Below, piece by piece: positions 44,755 through 57,477 of a DNA stretch of 64,000 bases. The translations under genes and the position numbers were made by a program. Source of the stretch: Agapanthus africanus (taxonomy: Eukaryota; Streptophyta; Magnoliopsida; Asparagales; Amaryllidaceae); contig CM057339.1 of NCBI GenBank assembly GCA_030015575.1, positions 698,628,761 through 698,692,760 on the forward strand, read 5' to 3'. The notes beneath the pieces are model-generated. The model did no database searches, was not told the DNA's origin, and saw only the letters and a list, made by a program, of their open reading frames with translations. The stretch's first letter is position 1. Every line of letters begins with the position of its first letter.

Positions 44755-46972
44755 TGTTGGAGATAGTGCCCTCAGAGTCAATTATTGGATCACAGGCACG
44801 TGATTGCAATGATTGAGGGAGGACCTATCCCGGTAGGACAGTCTTACTCGAGATGATAGTATGCTATCTGGTTTACCTTTATCATCGTGTACTGCTTCAG
44901 GTGACCTTACAGGTCACTATTACACGCTGATAGAGCCCCTAGGATTGTTGCTTGACTGCCAGCAGTATGATGGCGATCATATACGTGAGAGCTGGTGGTC
45001 TATAAGCACATCCTTAAAAGGTCCCTAGTCGTGGGAGTTTCGAGACAGGGCATCGATTCTCCAAAGTAGACTAGTGTATACAGTCGAGACCCCGACGAGG
45101 GGCGATGGCCGGTCTCACAAGCCACTGGTGTCAGTTGGTTCACCTAAGATGTATACAGGTGCTCATTGGGTTATGAGTACACCGGACAGGACTCGCCGGG
45201 AACATGCTAGTTGGTCTTATACCTGACGTCAGATAGCAGTTCCCTGGTGACATGTGTACAGGTTAGTTCATCGACCTGAGATCGTCATTTGTCTCGTGTG
45301 AGTTCCCACTGTGCTTTGATTACTACCCTACCACGGCTCAAAGGAGTCGTGCAAACAGGTTTTAGTTGGGTACAGTCCCGAGACACATGGAGGCAGTGAG
45401 CGGATCTGCAGGGGTTCGTCTCTCCCGGTATTGGGGGTGAGGTCGCGCTGTGTCTAGGAGAGCCATTACACAAAGCCCTCGGCCGAGGCAGGAGATTTAC
45501 TGGTAGGTATTCCGGTAGTATCTTAGGGTGTTCTGGGCTACGCTCCGACACGACTTGTACCGCTTTTGGGGGGTCTAACTTTTACCAACCCCCTAGGCCC
45601 GACATGCGATACTCATAGACGAACGGACCGGACTGTATGGATATTGTCACTGACAGGCTCAGTAGGGTGTCAGGATGAGTTCGCTCATCGACGTCCCTTT
45701 TGGTCAATAGCTGGTGGCCCGTCACGTATTGGCTAATACCTCTGACGTGCTAGTGGTTAGATCCACAGCCATAGTATTGACGAGTCTTTAGAGTCCACCA
45801 CACTTTCAGTTACTCAAGCTTTCGGGCGAAACGCTGTAGAGGCTGTATGGAGATATGGCAGGGTCCGATCAGATACGTGCGGTATTGCACGGATCAGGAT
45901 CAGACGGTTTTTACTAGTGGCCATATGGATATATGGCAGAGTTCGATCAGATACGTGCGGTATTGTACGGATCAGGATCGAACGGATATTACTAGCCGGT
46001 TTTGGTTAAAGCCGGTCCTAATTTAGTACAGTGTAGATTTTGTCTCATTGCATTTGTATCCGGTCAGAATACAGATGCGGGTGTGTATGCACTGTATCGG
46101 GGTTTTCCTGTAATTTATTACGGGACCAGTTTTCTAGAGTTGCCAGTTTGCATTCTGTTCCGGCCGGTTTTCCTTTGTTCTTTCCCGGCCGGACTTTTCC
46201 GATGGAGGGGGTTATTTGCAAGTTTGCAAATAACATTTGTGGAGGGGGTATCTTGCATATTGGTGGCATCATGATAGTTTCTCATGATGAGATGCTTTCT
46301 AAGTCTTTTCATTTACTTTTTGAGAAAGGATTGATTAGAGTTGATTAAGTGTTTTGGATGTGAGGTTTGCTTTTGGGGTGTGGTCACCACTTGCTTTTAC
46401 TACACTCACCTCCCTTATACTTGTTGTTTTTCCCTCCACCATTTCCTAGCAAGCTTGGCCGGCCACATTTGGAGAGAGGAGAGGAAAATGAGAGAGTTCT
46501 CATTTTGTGAGGGTGTGGGAAAAATATTCATTCATATCATTTTTCCATTGCCACAAAAATCCCCAAGTTTATATCTTGTTGATTCCTCCATCAAGGCAAC
46601 TTCACAAACCCCATGAGGCAAAGAGCTTCTACACTACTTCTACAGCAAATCTTGGGCGCGTCGGCCAGCCAACTTCGCGCCCGAGTTGCCTCGGTATTGA
46701 GGTGGGAGCCCGTAAAAGATGCAGACGATGTGGTGCCCTTCCGGCAAGGAGGCGACGACCGGAGTTTCCGCGGGAGATCGGGACGATGACGAGAAGACCG
46801 GAGGTCTCGGATCACTCGGTACATCTCTCACCCTTTCTCTTGATTGCTAGTATCGGTTAATGGTTACGATCCGGGTATATTGTCCGCGGTAGCGCCAGTT
46901 TAAAAGTTAAGAAAATTTTGATTCCGCATTTTGGCCTCGGATAGACGGTTGGGGCGCTGCCGTGGCGCAACA
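44755..46972 (+). repeat. 3' LTR of D (2218 bp)
   Basis: Same length as the 5' LTR. Differences are scattered single bases (for example GTACCCTCATAG versus GTGCCCTCAGAG at the start). The second hairpin is at 46211-46234. TTACT follows the end. Confidence 0.93.
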
Positions 46973-46977
46973 TTACT

Positions 46978-47081
46978 AACCGTCGGCGTGGATCTTCTTT
47001 GATGTAGGGAGATCGGAGATCAAAGGTTATCAAGGAAGCCGTGAGGAGATTGGGATAGAGGTTGAAGACCGAAGGACACGT
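46978..47081 (+). repeat. C 5' LTR, second piece
   Basis: 104 bp between D and E, ending AAGACCGAAGGACACGT. The phrase GACCGAAGGACACG matches A's LTR at about 21785. Its last five bases, CACGT, are the left target duplication of E. Confidence 0.8.
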
Positions 47082-49322
47082 TGTAAGTGCACGGCGGCGC
47101 CCCGGCCGTCAATCCGACGCCGGAATGCGGAAGCGGTGATAAACTTAAATTTTGCGGACTTAGCAAACCGGCACCACCGCGCACTAAACATCCGGATCGT
47201 AACCATTAACAAGTCTAAGCTATTAACAAGATAGGGAAGAGAAGTATACCGACAGATCCGAGTCCTCCGGTCTTCTCGTCGTCGTCCCCATCTCCTGCGG
47301 AATGTTCCGTCTCCTCCTCGTCGCCGGAAGTGCACCACATCGCCTACTTCTTTTACGGGCTCCCACCTCAATGCCGAGGAAACTCGGGCACGAAGCCGGC
47401 TACTCGACGTGCCCAAGATATGCTGTAGAATATCTATAGAACCATGTCTCACTTTGGGGATTGTGGAATTGCCATTGGTGGAGGAAAAGAGAGCTTGGAG
47501 AGTGGTGGGGGAAAAATGTAGCATTCAAAGAATGAGTGTAACATTTTTCTCTCATCCTCATGAAAAATGAATCCCATTTCCATTCCTTTGGAATGGCCCC
47601 CCCCCCCCCACCCATGTGTGATTGGAGAGAGAAAGAGTAAGGTCAAGGGGGTGGGTGGAAGTAATGATGAAAAGAGATGATGAAAGAATCCAATGATCAC
47701 AACCATAACCCACACTCCAAAACAAGTAATCAACAACCATGATGGTTACTAAAAGTCAAGCCATCAAGAAGATATGAAGTCAAATGATGGGACAATTATC
47801 ATGACATGATAATATGCAAAGACCCCCTCCACAAATGCTTATTTGCAACAATGCAAATAAGCCCTCCTCCACCAATCTTCGGCCAATGAACGGAACAAAG
47901 GAAATCGGCCGAAACGGAAAGCAAACTGGCAACTCCAGAAAACTAGTCCCGTAATAAATTACAGGAAAACCCCGATACTGTGCATACACACCCGCATCTG
48001 TATTTCGACCGAAATACAAAATGCAATGAGACAAAATTCTCCACTGTACTATACTAGAATCCGGCTTATACCAAAACCGGCTAGTAATATCTGTTCGATC
48101 CTGATCCGTGCAATACCGCACGTATCTGATCGAACCCTGCTATATAACCATATGGCCTATAGTACAAACTGTCAGATCCTGATCCGTGCAATACCGCACG
48201 TATCTGATCGGACCTTGCCATATCTCCATACGGCCTCTACAACCTTTCGCCCGAAAGCTGAGTAACTGAATGTGGGGGACTCTAAAGACTCGTCAACACC
48301 TTGGTTGTGGATTTAACCACTAGCACGTCAGAGGTATAAGCCAATACGTAACGGGCTACCTGGTACTGACTTAAAAGGGATGTCTGTAAGTGAACTCAGC
48401 CTGACAAACCTACTGAGCCTGTCAGTGACAATATCCGTACAGTCCGGTCCGTTCGTCTATGAGCATCGCATGGCGGGCCTAGGGGGTTGGTAAAAGTCAG
48501 ACCCCCAAAAGCGGTACAAGTCGTGTCGGTGTGTAGCCCAGAACACCCTGAGATACTACTGGAATACCTACCAGTAAATCTGCTTGCCTCGGCCAAGGGC
48601 TTCGTGTAATGGCTCTCCTAGACACAGCACGACCTCACCCCCAATACCGGGAGAGACGAACCCCTGAAGATGCGCTCACTGCCTCCATGTGGCTCGGGAC
48701 TGTACCCAACTAAAACCTGTTTGCACGACTCCTTTGAGCCGTGGTAGGGTAGTAATCAAAGTACAGTGGGAACTCACACAAGACAAATGACGATCCCCAG
48801 GTCGATGAACTAACCTGCACACATGTCACCAGGGAACTGCCATCTGACGTCTGGTATATGACCAACTGGCATGTTCCCGGCGAGTCCTGTCCGGTGTACT
48901 CATAATCCAATGAGCACCTGTATACATCTTAGGTGATCCAACTGACACCAGTGGCTTGTGAGACCGGCCACCGCCCCTCGTCGGGGTCTCGATTGTATAC
49001 ACTAGTCTACTATGGAGTATCGATGCCCTGTCTCGAAACTCACACGACTAGGGACCATTTAAGGATATGCTTATAGATTACCAGCTCCCACGTATATGAT
49101 CGCCCTCATACTGCTGGTGGTCAAGCATAGAATCCTAGGGGCTCTATCAACGTGTAATAGCGACGTGTCAGGTCACCTAAAACAGTACACGATGATAAAG
49201 GTAAACCAGATAGCATACTATCATCTCGAGTGAGACTGTCCTACCGGGATAGGTCCTCCATCAATCATTGCAATCACGTACCTGTGACCTAATAATTGAC
49301 TCTGAGGGCACTATCTCCAACA
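47082..49322 (-). repeat. 3' LTR of E (2241 bp)
   Basis: Plus-strand ends TGTAAGTGCACGG and ATCTCCAACA. Differs from the other LTR by a longer poly-C run (about 47597-47609) and scattered bases. It carries the double U3 segment like D (about 48085-48235), and at 47837-47862 the hairpin with arms GCTTATTTGCA and TGCAAATAAGC. The 164-codon ORF at 47030-47524 is LTR sequence and not a gene. Confidence 0.93.
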
Positions 49323-49334
49323 ATCTCCCACTTG
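49323..49334 (-). promoter_or_regulatory. Polypurine tract of E
   Basis: The minus strand reads CAAGTGGGAGAT directly before the LTR start. Confidence 0.85.
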
Positions 49335-52300
49335 CACTCAAGGCTAATTATTGCGATGTCGCATACTCACAGCCCGTGTGATACCGAACACCCAACTCCT
49401 CTACTAGTCAGTCTCACAAAGCTCGTTTGCGAAACTATTGCGTTCGAGGAATAGCCTCAGTGAGTGGATCCGCCTTGATGTCTCTTTCTATGTCTTTCTA
49501 CATCTCAAGTTCGCGGAGAAACCCATCTCCCGAAAAGAGCAATACCTGTCTTAGAATGTGTCTGGATGTCTGATGGGACATAGCTCATAAATGAACTCCA
49601 AATCCAAACTTCTTAGACTGTATCGTCAACTGAACTTAATCAGTATCCTGCGCCATGCCACCCTCAGTATTGCCTTGGATCACCTGTCCAAAATACTGCC
49701 CCTCGTCAGAAGGAAAAATATAACTCTGACAACCTCCTTGTCGTCCCTGTCACCTTGGAAGCCTGGAATGATAAATGTCTCCTGAATAAGGCTGTCGTTA
49801 TCATATCCCTAGAACATCCACTTATGTTCTAAAACTGCTTCCGACTGTTTCTCCAGGATTGGATCAAAGTCAACTTATTGCATCTAGTGCAAGAACAACA
49901 TCTGGTGTGGTACTTGACATCTCATGATTGACTCAATTGCCTGAGCAAGTGATCTGCCAATCATGCACGTCCCTCTCCCCTTTAGTCTGTAAGACACCTT
50001 TGGAGAGGGTGACTCCATCACCTGCAGGTACACTACCATGCCAAGAGTCATCCATTCTAAATACTCTTAGAATGCTGTCAAAGTACCCTGATTGGGAAAC
50101 CACCCAAATCTAGATCTAAAACCATAGATCTAGTAACCAATATGTCTGATATGAAATCCATTTCCTTTGTGGAGAAACCACTGTGTGACGACCAAAGTAT
50201 AACCGATCGTAGTATAGGAGTTTCCTTTCCTACTTTGTGTATGTCATCCAAATACCATGACATCACACCCTACTACCTTCTCAACAGATCCATCCCCTAT
50301 TCTGATGAAGTCAAACCTATGACAGTCACATCAGAAATTGATGATCTATCTCCGCTATATCTGCTATAGTCTATAAATAGACATAAGCTACCTGTCCACC
50401 AATGCTTCCGCTGCTCCCACTGTCTACGACAACCCTCTGGCAGAATCATATACAGGTACACTTCTGAAGCGAGTTCAGAACGACGCTATACTCATCCTCC
50501 TGCCGGGTCTCGTAACCTGGAACAACAGCAATGGTAATTGTGGGTAAACAAGAACTTCCCTATCACCGTCCTTGAGGCTACCGGAGTACCTCTCGGGTGC
50601 CTGAAGTTACCCACCTTATCTGCGGAGTGGTCAATGGAATGTCAATCCAGATTGAATCTTTAGGTTCCTTATCAAATCTTTTGTAATCGTTTGTGGTTCT
50701 GGAATCACTTCCAGTTCTACCATACTCCCACTACTGTTTTCTGAAAAAATTCATTTTTAATAAAACTGTCGCGAGTCTAGAACAATATCGCTATTGTTCA
50801 TCCAGATGGTAGAAAATCAACCCTCGTCATAGCCTGGGTCAACCCACAAACAGCCATTACAGAAACGTGCCTTGAGTTATCCAGAGTCTGGTTTTAATCA
50901 TAAGCTGGACAACTCCCCGTACCTTGACAACGTCAAGATACGAACTGTTCTATATCCCATATAGGACCAGAGGCACTGATTTAACTGAACCAGATCCAAA
51001 TCATGCAACTGTCTCCAGTGCATGTCAACTAAATGGAAGGAGGCCGATCAGCGTTACTCAAATTAGGAATGTTTCCAATTATGAGTAACCAGAAAGAGAA
51101 GCAAGTTCTCTTAGTCACTACTACCAACCGAATACCATACACAAGTATCTACATCTTCGATCTCTTTGAAGAATCCCGATACTTGCTACACCTGGTTCTC
51201 TACTCTATTCAAATACCTATAACTTTTCAAAATTCGGACCATGTGTTTTCACGAAACACCTGTCTAAAAACTAGAGAAGTCATAAGTAAACCGAATATAG
51301 TACGAGGACCAACCCCTCTGTCCTGATGGACCCTGGACAACATACAATACTCTATATAAGTCCCTTGAGTCTGATAACTCATTCACTGTGTGTCGTAGGT
51401 TGAAAACTGTACTTATGGTTAAGAAGAATTACACCGTTGTTCAATGCTCCTTACCTAACCATCCACTGATATAGGTAAATGTCGTAGACATAATTTCAGA
51501 AAGGTATATCTCACTCTATGAAAATAGACGTACAGATATATCAATTTGAAATTGGTGCATAACTGCGGATATTCAAAACCAAATATTTGCCGACCGGCAA
51601 ACAGCCCAGGTGATTTCCTCAAATATCACCGATTACAACGAATCCTGATATAATGAGGACGATCACCTAATTCCCAATAACTTACTCCCACTCATCATCT
51701 GTAAAACCATACAGATGTGAGAAGCATACCTGGTAAATACATACCCTGGAGCAAGTGTCTAACTGGGAAATCAGTTTTCCTTTAACAGTACACAGTGAAG
51801 CTGAAACATTGAAATGTTTCGATGGGGTATCCTGGTATTCCTAGTAATGCCTCTTCCATTATCCAGATTCACAACTGTAACCGTGTAATTCTTTGCTACC
51901 TCTCCAAATCCCTTCATTTTTCTTTAGTCTTTACCTTCTGCACACCCCTTTAGGCCAAATGGTTTTCTTCCTTCCCTACCGTTCGGCACCAGCCTATGGT
52001 TTGGAAGAAGACTATCCAATAAGCATAATGGGTGTACTGTCCTAATCCTAGGAACACTCGCAATGCGAGAGAAGGTGAAGATAAAAGACACCTGAATAAC
52101 TCTTATTCCTATTTCTCCTGAACCAGAATCCATCCCCGAACAGGAACAAGTTCCTTTCGAGTTCGTATATAACCATATGATGGAGTATCCAATAAACTGT
52201 GGATCTTCGTAGTGATACGGAGCGTCCTGGAGAAATACAAAGGTGATTTAGGATTGGCGAAGGAATACTTGGTTTGTTCGTGAATATCTGTTGCAATTTA

Positions 52301-52755
52301 CTTTGCCCTCTTACTAATCCCTTGTTTTGTCTTAACTTAATACCTTCTGCACACCATCATTATGCTAATTGGTTTTCCTCATTCCCTACCGGTCAGCACC
52401 AGCCTAAGGTTTGGAAGAAGACAATCCAATTTGCGTAATAGGTGTACTACCCCTAAACCAAGGAGTACTCGTAACCGGAGAGAGGGTAAAAGGAAAAGAC
52501 AACTGAATAATTCTATCCGTTTTCTCCAGAACCTGAAACCATCCTCGAATAAATTCTTTCGAGTTCGTATCTAACCATACGATGGTTTTGTCCAATGGAA
52601 GTGGACGTTCGTAGCAATACGGGGTGTCCTAGAGAAAAGGGTAAAAGTAGGAGTGGCAATGAGGTTCGCAACTCTGACAATCCAAAAGCCAGTGTTTAAG
52701 AAGGTTCGGTCAACTTGGTCACTGAGTCAAAGTCTTAGGGTCGGGTCAAAGATCG
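49335..52755 (-). pseudogene. Pol relic of E
   Basis: The minus strand follows the relic of A and D: RNase H tail near 49335-49560, the control region CTTTAGAGAGGGTGACTCC-like landmark near 50000, reverse transcriptase start landmark CATACTCCCACTACTG at 50720, and the duplicated block at about 51920-52245 and 52250-52660 (GATAGTCTTCTTCCAAACC in reverse complement). No open frame. Confidence 0.7.
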
Positions 52756-53055
52756 CTACCAAAGAGAGAGTGAAAAGAAACACTCAGCGTGCACTCTAAC
52801 CTAGATCAGAATGGTTACCAATTTATCTAATCTGGAATCCTCCCACTGTACCTCAAATTCTCCTCCAAACCTGAAAGAAGAATTAGTCGGGGTCATCCGA
52901 GGAGTAAACTAACTCATCAGTGGGAATCGGGATCCAACTCTCATCGCATGACAACGTGACGGAATCCGCTCACGGTATCACACTCCAGAAGGTATGCGCA
53001 TATCTGGCAAGTTTCAGTTCTTTTGAAACTCCCGATGTGATTTCTGCCCCATGCT

Positions 53056-53266
53056 CTTATGACCTTGGTGAAGGTCAACAAATCATAAGTCACATGTCAA
53101 GTTCTACCCGTCATTATCCAGGGTTAATCTGAATCCACCCGTACAAGCCCTTGACGAAGGTCAACAAGGCTATACGACTGTCCCAAACCAACGCATCTAT
53201 CTATGCTGCAGAAAGGTAACAAGCAGCTACCATACACTATGCCTTGACGAAGGTCAACAAACATAG
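53056..53266 (-). ncRNA. Triple hairpin array of E (loop CTTC)
   Basis: Minus-strand hairpins at 53266-53237, 53176-53140 and 53089-53056 with outer stems CTATG/CATAG, CGTA/TACG plus GCC/GGC, and CTTATGA/TCATAAG. The first two carry TTGAC-CTTC-GTCAA; the third reads TTGAC-CTTC-ACCAA, with the upper stem weakened. Confidence 0.65.
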
Positions 53267-54537
53267 CATGAATACTACGTGCTACCCTTCTGAAACGACG
53301 GAGGGCTACGAATGGTTTCTGGCGAAAACCTTTAACGTAAAGAACTTGATATCGTTGAAGGAACGGATAGCTTTTAAAAATGTAGTGACGAAAACCGTTG
53401 CTAAAGAGGTCACTCCCGGTGAAGGGATCTCGGCTCTTTCCCCGTAGAATGGGGTGCAGGATATTCCAACTGAATACCACGGTGCAAAGCGAAAGTAATC
53501 GGCTATAGTGAAGTTAATGCCCTGACGCAAACTTCTGTCCAAGGGGTCACTCCCGGTGAAGGGATCTCGGCCCTTGCCTCGTCGACTGAGGAGCAGGATA
53601 TTCCAACTGAATATCACGATGCAAAACAAAAGTGAACGTCCTTGCAATAACAGCTTTTTGAAAAGTGTTCGAACAACATCAGATTAGGTTTGTTTTTAAA
53701 CTTGCATTGATCCGAATCAATGCAGTCCCATCAATTGATCACACCAAAAAGAACGAAAATATACTGATGTACGTATATGCCATCCGCATTCGCCACTGGG
53801 TCCCGTCATTACCCGTTAGGTTAGCTAACTAACGACAGAGCGGGGACTGGACTAGCGCGGATGTAAAACATATACAACATCTACTAATATATATACCAAT
53901 ATATTATATTTCGCTCAAGGCGTGAAAAGAAATGCAACATCACAGAGAATGAACAGCATCACAGAAACAATACAGTTATCTGGGATCCCCGAGTTTCACA
54001 GAGCCACTACTGAAACCCGACGTTCCCCTGGTCGTGTGGATAGCCTGCGCAATGAAATCCTAGACCCCTACGGGCGCGGCAAGTCACCCGCAAAAACCTG
54101 AAGCGAGGCAGCCCCCTTCAGTACCGTGAATGGACCACCCAGCACTTCACGGAATCCGGCAACTTGGGCACCCCTCCTGGGTCAACCTGTACCCCCTACG
54201 AGTGCGGCGAATAGCCCGCCAATCCTAGAGTGAAGCCCCCTCCGTCTCAATGCCATGAGATGCGGGCTTGTTGCCCCCTAGAACCCGGCTATCCGTGCAC
54301 CCCTCCGCGGGGTAATCCTAGTACAGAAAGTAAAATATACATACACCGGGTACAACGACCGCAACCTGGCCGTGCCCCAAAATAATAATACAAACAGGCA
54401 GTGACGGCAGTCTACATGTCGGACGCTCGCCCCGCAATATCAAATGTACATAATACAACAACAACTGTACTAGCATTGCATCCAGGCTATCCCCCATGAC
54501 CGATCCGCAACATCACAACATAAACATACAACATCAA

Positions 54538-54615
54538 CGTGAAAGTCACGTTCGCAAATCCGTCTAACCGGGCAATAGCAGTTAGACTGGATTTACCGAT
54601 CGAGTGACATTCACG
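54538..54615 (-). ncRNA. Long leader hairpin, copy in E
   Basis: Outer arms, minus strand, CGTGAATGTCAC (54615-54604) and GTGACTTTCACG (54549-54538), one mismatch as in D. Inner arms AGTCTAACTG and CGGTTAGACG pair with one mismatch and one wobble. Confidence 0.65.
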
Positions 54616-55053
54616 GTCCCAGATATAATGTAAATACTGTGAAAAATGTGTTTATAATTTTCCGATTGACCAAAAAATTAACAAGTGGGCCCCAAGAAAA
54701 CCTGTAGCACTGACAGAAATAATTGGCCCAATTTTAATATTCCAAAACCCCTAATTACTACCCTGAAGCCCACTGGAAAAAGATGGCCCACTGACCTCTC
54801 CACACTGCGGCGGATCCGCGGCCCAATATAGAGGTTAGGCCGCGGTTCCGCGCTCTTGGGGAGAGATCACTGCGTCGAATTTTCCCAGTATGCTTAGAAT
54901 ACCCTGCACATCATTCTGAGACCATCTGAAAAATTTTTAGAGCAAGAAAAAATTCAACAGAAAACTGATGTGAGGTAATATGTAGATTTTGGAATTTTGG
55001 TCGATCGGAAACGCAAAACACATCAAACAAAGCTAGACGAAGTTACTGGCGAG

Positions 55054-55065
55054 GCTCTGATACCA
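55054..55065 (-). promoter_or_regulatory. Primer-binding site of E
   Basis: Plus strand GCTCTGATACCA, one base from the LTR terminus at 55067; initiator tRNA-Met type. Confidence 0.88.
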
Positions 55066-55066
55066 C

Positions 55067-57304
55067 TGTAAGTGCACGGCGGCGCCCCGGCCGTCAATCC
55101 GACACCGGAATGCGGAAGCGGTGATAAACTTAAATTTTGCGGACTTAGCAAACCGGCGCCACCGCGCACTAAACATCCGGATCGTAACCATTAACAAGTC
55201 TAAGCTATTAACAAGATAGGGAAGAGAAGTATACCGACAGATCCGAGTCCTCCGGTCTTCTCGTCGTCGTCCCGATCTCCTGCGGAATGTTCCGTCTCCT
55301 CCTCGTCGCCGGAAGTGCACCACATCGCCTACTTCTTTTACGGGCTCCCACCTCAATGCCGAGGAAACTCGGGCACGAAGCCGGCTACTCGACGTGCCCA
55401 AGATATGCTGTAGAATATCTATAGAACCATGTCTCACTTTGGGGATTGTGGAATTGCCATTGGTGGAGGAAAAGAGAGCTTGGAGAGTGGTGGGGGAAAA
55501 ATGTAGCATGCAAAGAATGAGTGTAACATTTTTCTCTCATCCTCATGAAAAATGAATCCCATTTCCATTCCTTTGGAATGGCCGCCCCCCCACCCATGTG
55601 TGATTGGAGAGAGAAAGAGTAAGGTCAAGGGGGTGGGTGGAAGTAATGATGAAAAGAGATGATGAAAGAATCCAATGATCACAACCATAACCCACACTCC
55701 AAAACAAGTAATCAACAACCATGATGGTTACTAAAAGTCAAGCCATCAAGAAGATATGAAGTCAAATGATGGGACAATTATCATGACATGATAATATGCA
55801 AAGACCCCCTCCACAAATGCTTATTTGCAACAATGCAAATAAGCCCTCCTCCACCAATCTTCGGCCAATGAACGGAACAAAGGAAATCGGCCGAAACGGA
55901 AAGAAAACTGGTAACTCCAGAAAACTGGTCCCGTAATAAATTACAGGAAAACCCCGATACTGTGCATACACACCCGCATCTGTATTTCGACCGAAATACA
56001 AAATGCAATGAGACAAAATTCTCCACTGTACTAAACTAGAATCCGGCTTATACCAAAACCGGCTAGTAATATCTGTTCGATCCTGATCCGTGCAATACCG
56101 CACGTATCTGATCGAACCCTGCCATATAACCATACGGCCTATAGTACAAACTGTCAGATCCTGATCCGTGCAATACTGCACGTATCTGATCGGACCTTGC
56201 CATATCTCCATACGGCCTCTACAACCTTTCGCCCGAAAGCTGAGTAACTGAATGTGGGGGACTCTACAGACTCGTCAACACCTTGGTTGTGGATTTAACC
56301 ACTAGCACGTCAGAGGTATAAGCCAATACGTAACGGGTTACCAGGTACTGACTTAAAAGGGATGTCTGTGAGTGAACTCAGCCTGACAACCCTACTGAGC
56401 CTGTCAGTGACAATATCCGTACAGTCCGGTCCGTTCGTCTATGAGCATCGCATGGCGAGCCTAGGGGGTTGGTAAAAGTCAGACCCCCAAAAGCGGTACA
56501 AGTCGTGTCGGAGTGTAGCCCAGAACACCCTGAGATACTACTGGAATACCTACCAGTAAATCTCCTTGCCTCGGCCGAGGGCTTCGTGTAATGGCTCTCC
56601 TAGACACAGCACGACCTCACCCCCAATACCGGGAGAGACGAACCCCTGAAGATGCGCTCACTGCCTCCATGTGGCTCGGGACTGTACCCAACTAAAACCA
56701 GTTTGCACGACTCCTTTGAGCCGTGGTAGGGTAGTAATCAAAGTACAGTGGGAACTCACACAAGACAAATGACGATCCCCAGGTCGATGAACTAACCTGC
56801 ACACATGTCACCAGGGAACTGCCATCTGACGTCTGGTATATGACCAACTGGCATGTTCCCGGCGAGTCCTGTCCGGTGTACTCATAACCCAATGAGCACC
56901 TGTATACATCTTAGGTGATCCAACTGACACCAGTGGCTTGTGAGACCGTCCACCGCCCCTCGTCGGGGTCTCGACTGTATACACTAGTCTACTATGGAGT
57001 ATCGATGCCCTGTCTCGAAACTCACACGACTAGGGACCATTTAAGGATATGCTTATAGATTACCAGCTCCCACGTATATGATCGCCCTCATACTGCTGGT
57101 GGTCAAGCATAGAATCCTAGGGGCTCTATCAACGTGTAATAGCGACGTGTCAGGTCACCTAAAACAGTACACGATGATAAAGGTAAACCAGATAGCATAC
57201 TATCATCTCGAGTGAGACTGTCCTACCGGGATAGGTCCTCCATCAATCATTGCAATCACGTACCTGTGACCTAATAATTGACTCTGAGGGCACTATCTCC
57301 AACA
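55067..57304 (-). repeat. 5' LTR of E (2238 bp)
   Basis: Collinear with the left LTR of E; the poly-C run near 55583 is shorter, and single-base differences are scattered. The hairpin is at 55819-55844. CACGT follows the end. Confidence 0.93.
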
Positions 57305-57309
57305 CACGT

Positions 57310-57465
57310 ATCGTTTGTTATAGCCTCTCTAAACTTCTTTTAAGATAACTAGTCTAGGGCTTATGGTTCGATCCAAGTATCGGGTTCCGTTAACGCTGGT
57401 TTCTAAAAGTTTTTGTTCCGCATTTGGCCACGGATTGATGGACGGGGAGATGCCGTAACCCAACA
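57310..57465 (+). repeat. C 5' LTR, third piece
   Basis: Continues the C LTR after E and ends GTAACCCAACA, directly before the primer-binding site. Confidence 0.8.
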
Positions 57466-57477
57466 TAGTATCAGAGC
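57466..57477 (+). promoter_or_regulatory. Mutated primer-binding site of C
   Basis: TAGTATCAGAGC has G changed to A at the second base of the usual TGGTATCAGAGC. Confidence 0.75.

Larger units (their letters stand above)
36809..46972 (+). mobile_element. Non-autonomous Copia element D, TSD TTACT
   Basis: Complete 10.2-kb element with equal LTRs of 2218 bp (36809-39026 and 44755-46972) flanked by TTACT (36804-36808 and 46973-46977). It has a primer-binding site, structured leader, pol relic and polypurine tract, and no coding capacity. Confidence 0.94.
52756..55053 (-). other. Structured non-coding leader of E
   Basis: On the minus strand it has the same order as A and D: GC-rich inverted repeat (54803-54858, arms GGCGGATCCGCGGCC and GGCCGCGGTTCCGC), GGCGGG hairpins (54206-54220 and 54078-54091), the GAGATCCCTTCACCGGGAG block twice (53407-53500 and 53544-53633), triple hairpins, and a pyrimidine tract (52758-52795). 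Confidence 0.75.
47082..57304 (-). mobile_element. Non-autonomous Copia element E, TSD CACGT
   Basis: Complete minus-strand element of 10.2 kb: LTRs 47082-49322 and 55067-57304, polypurine tract 49323-49334, primer-binding site 55054-55065, and CACGT on both sides (47077-47081 and 57305-57309). Same plan as A and D in opposite orientation; no coding capacity. Confidence 0.94.

Noticed and set aside
47030..47524. 164-codon ORF, repeated at 55033-55509 as 158 codons
   Set aside because: Both copies lie mostly in the two LTRs of E; they are identical because the LTRs are, not because a protein is conserved. The frame is absent from D and A.
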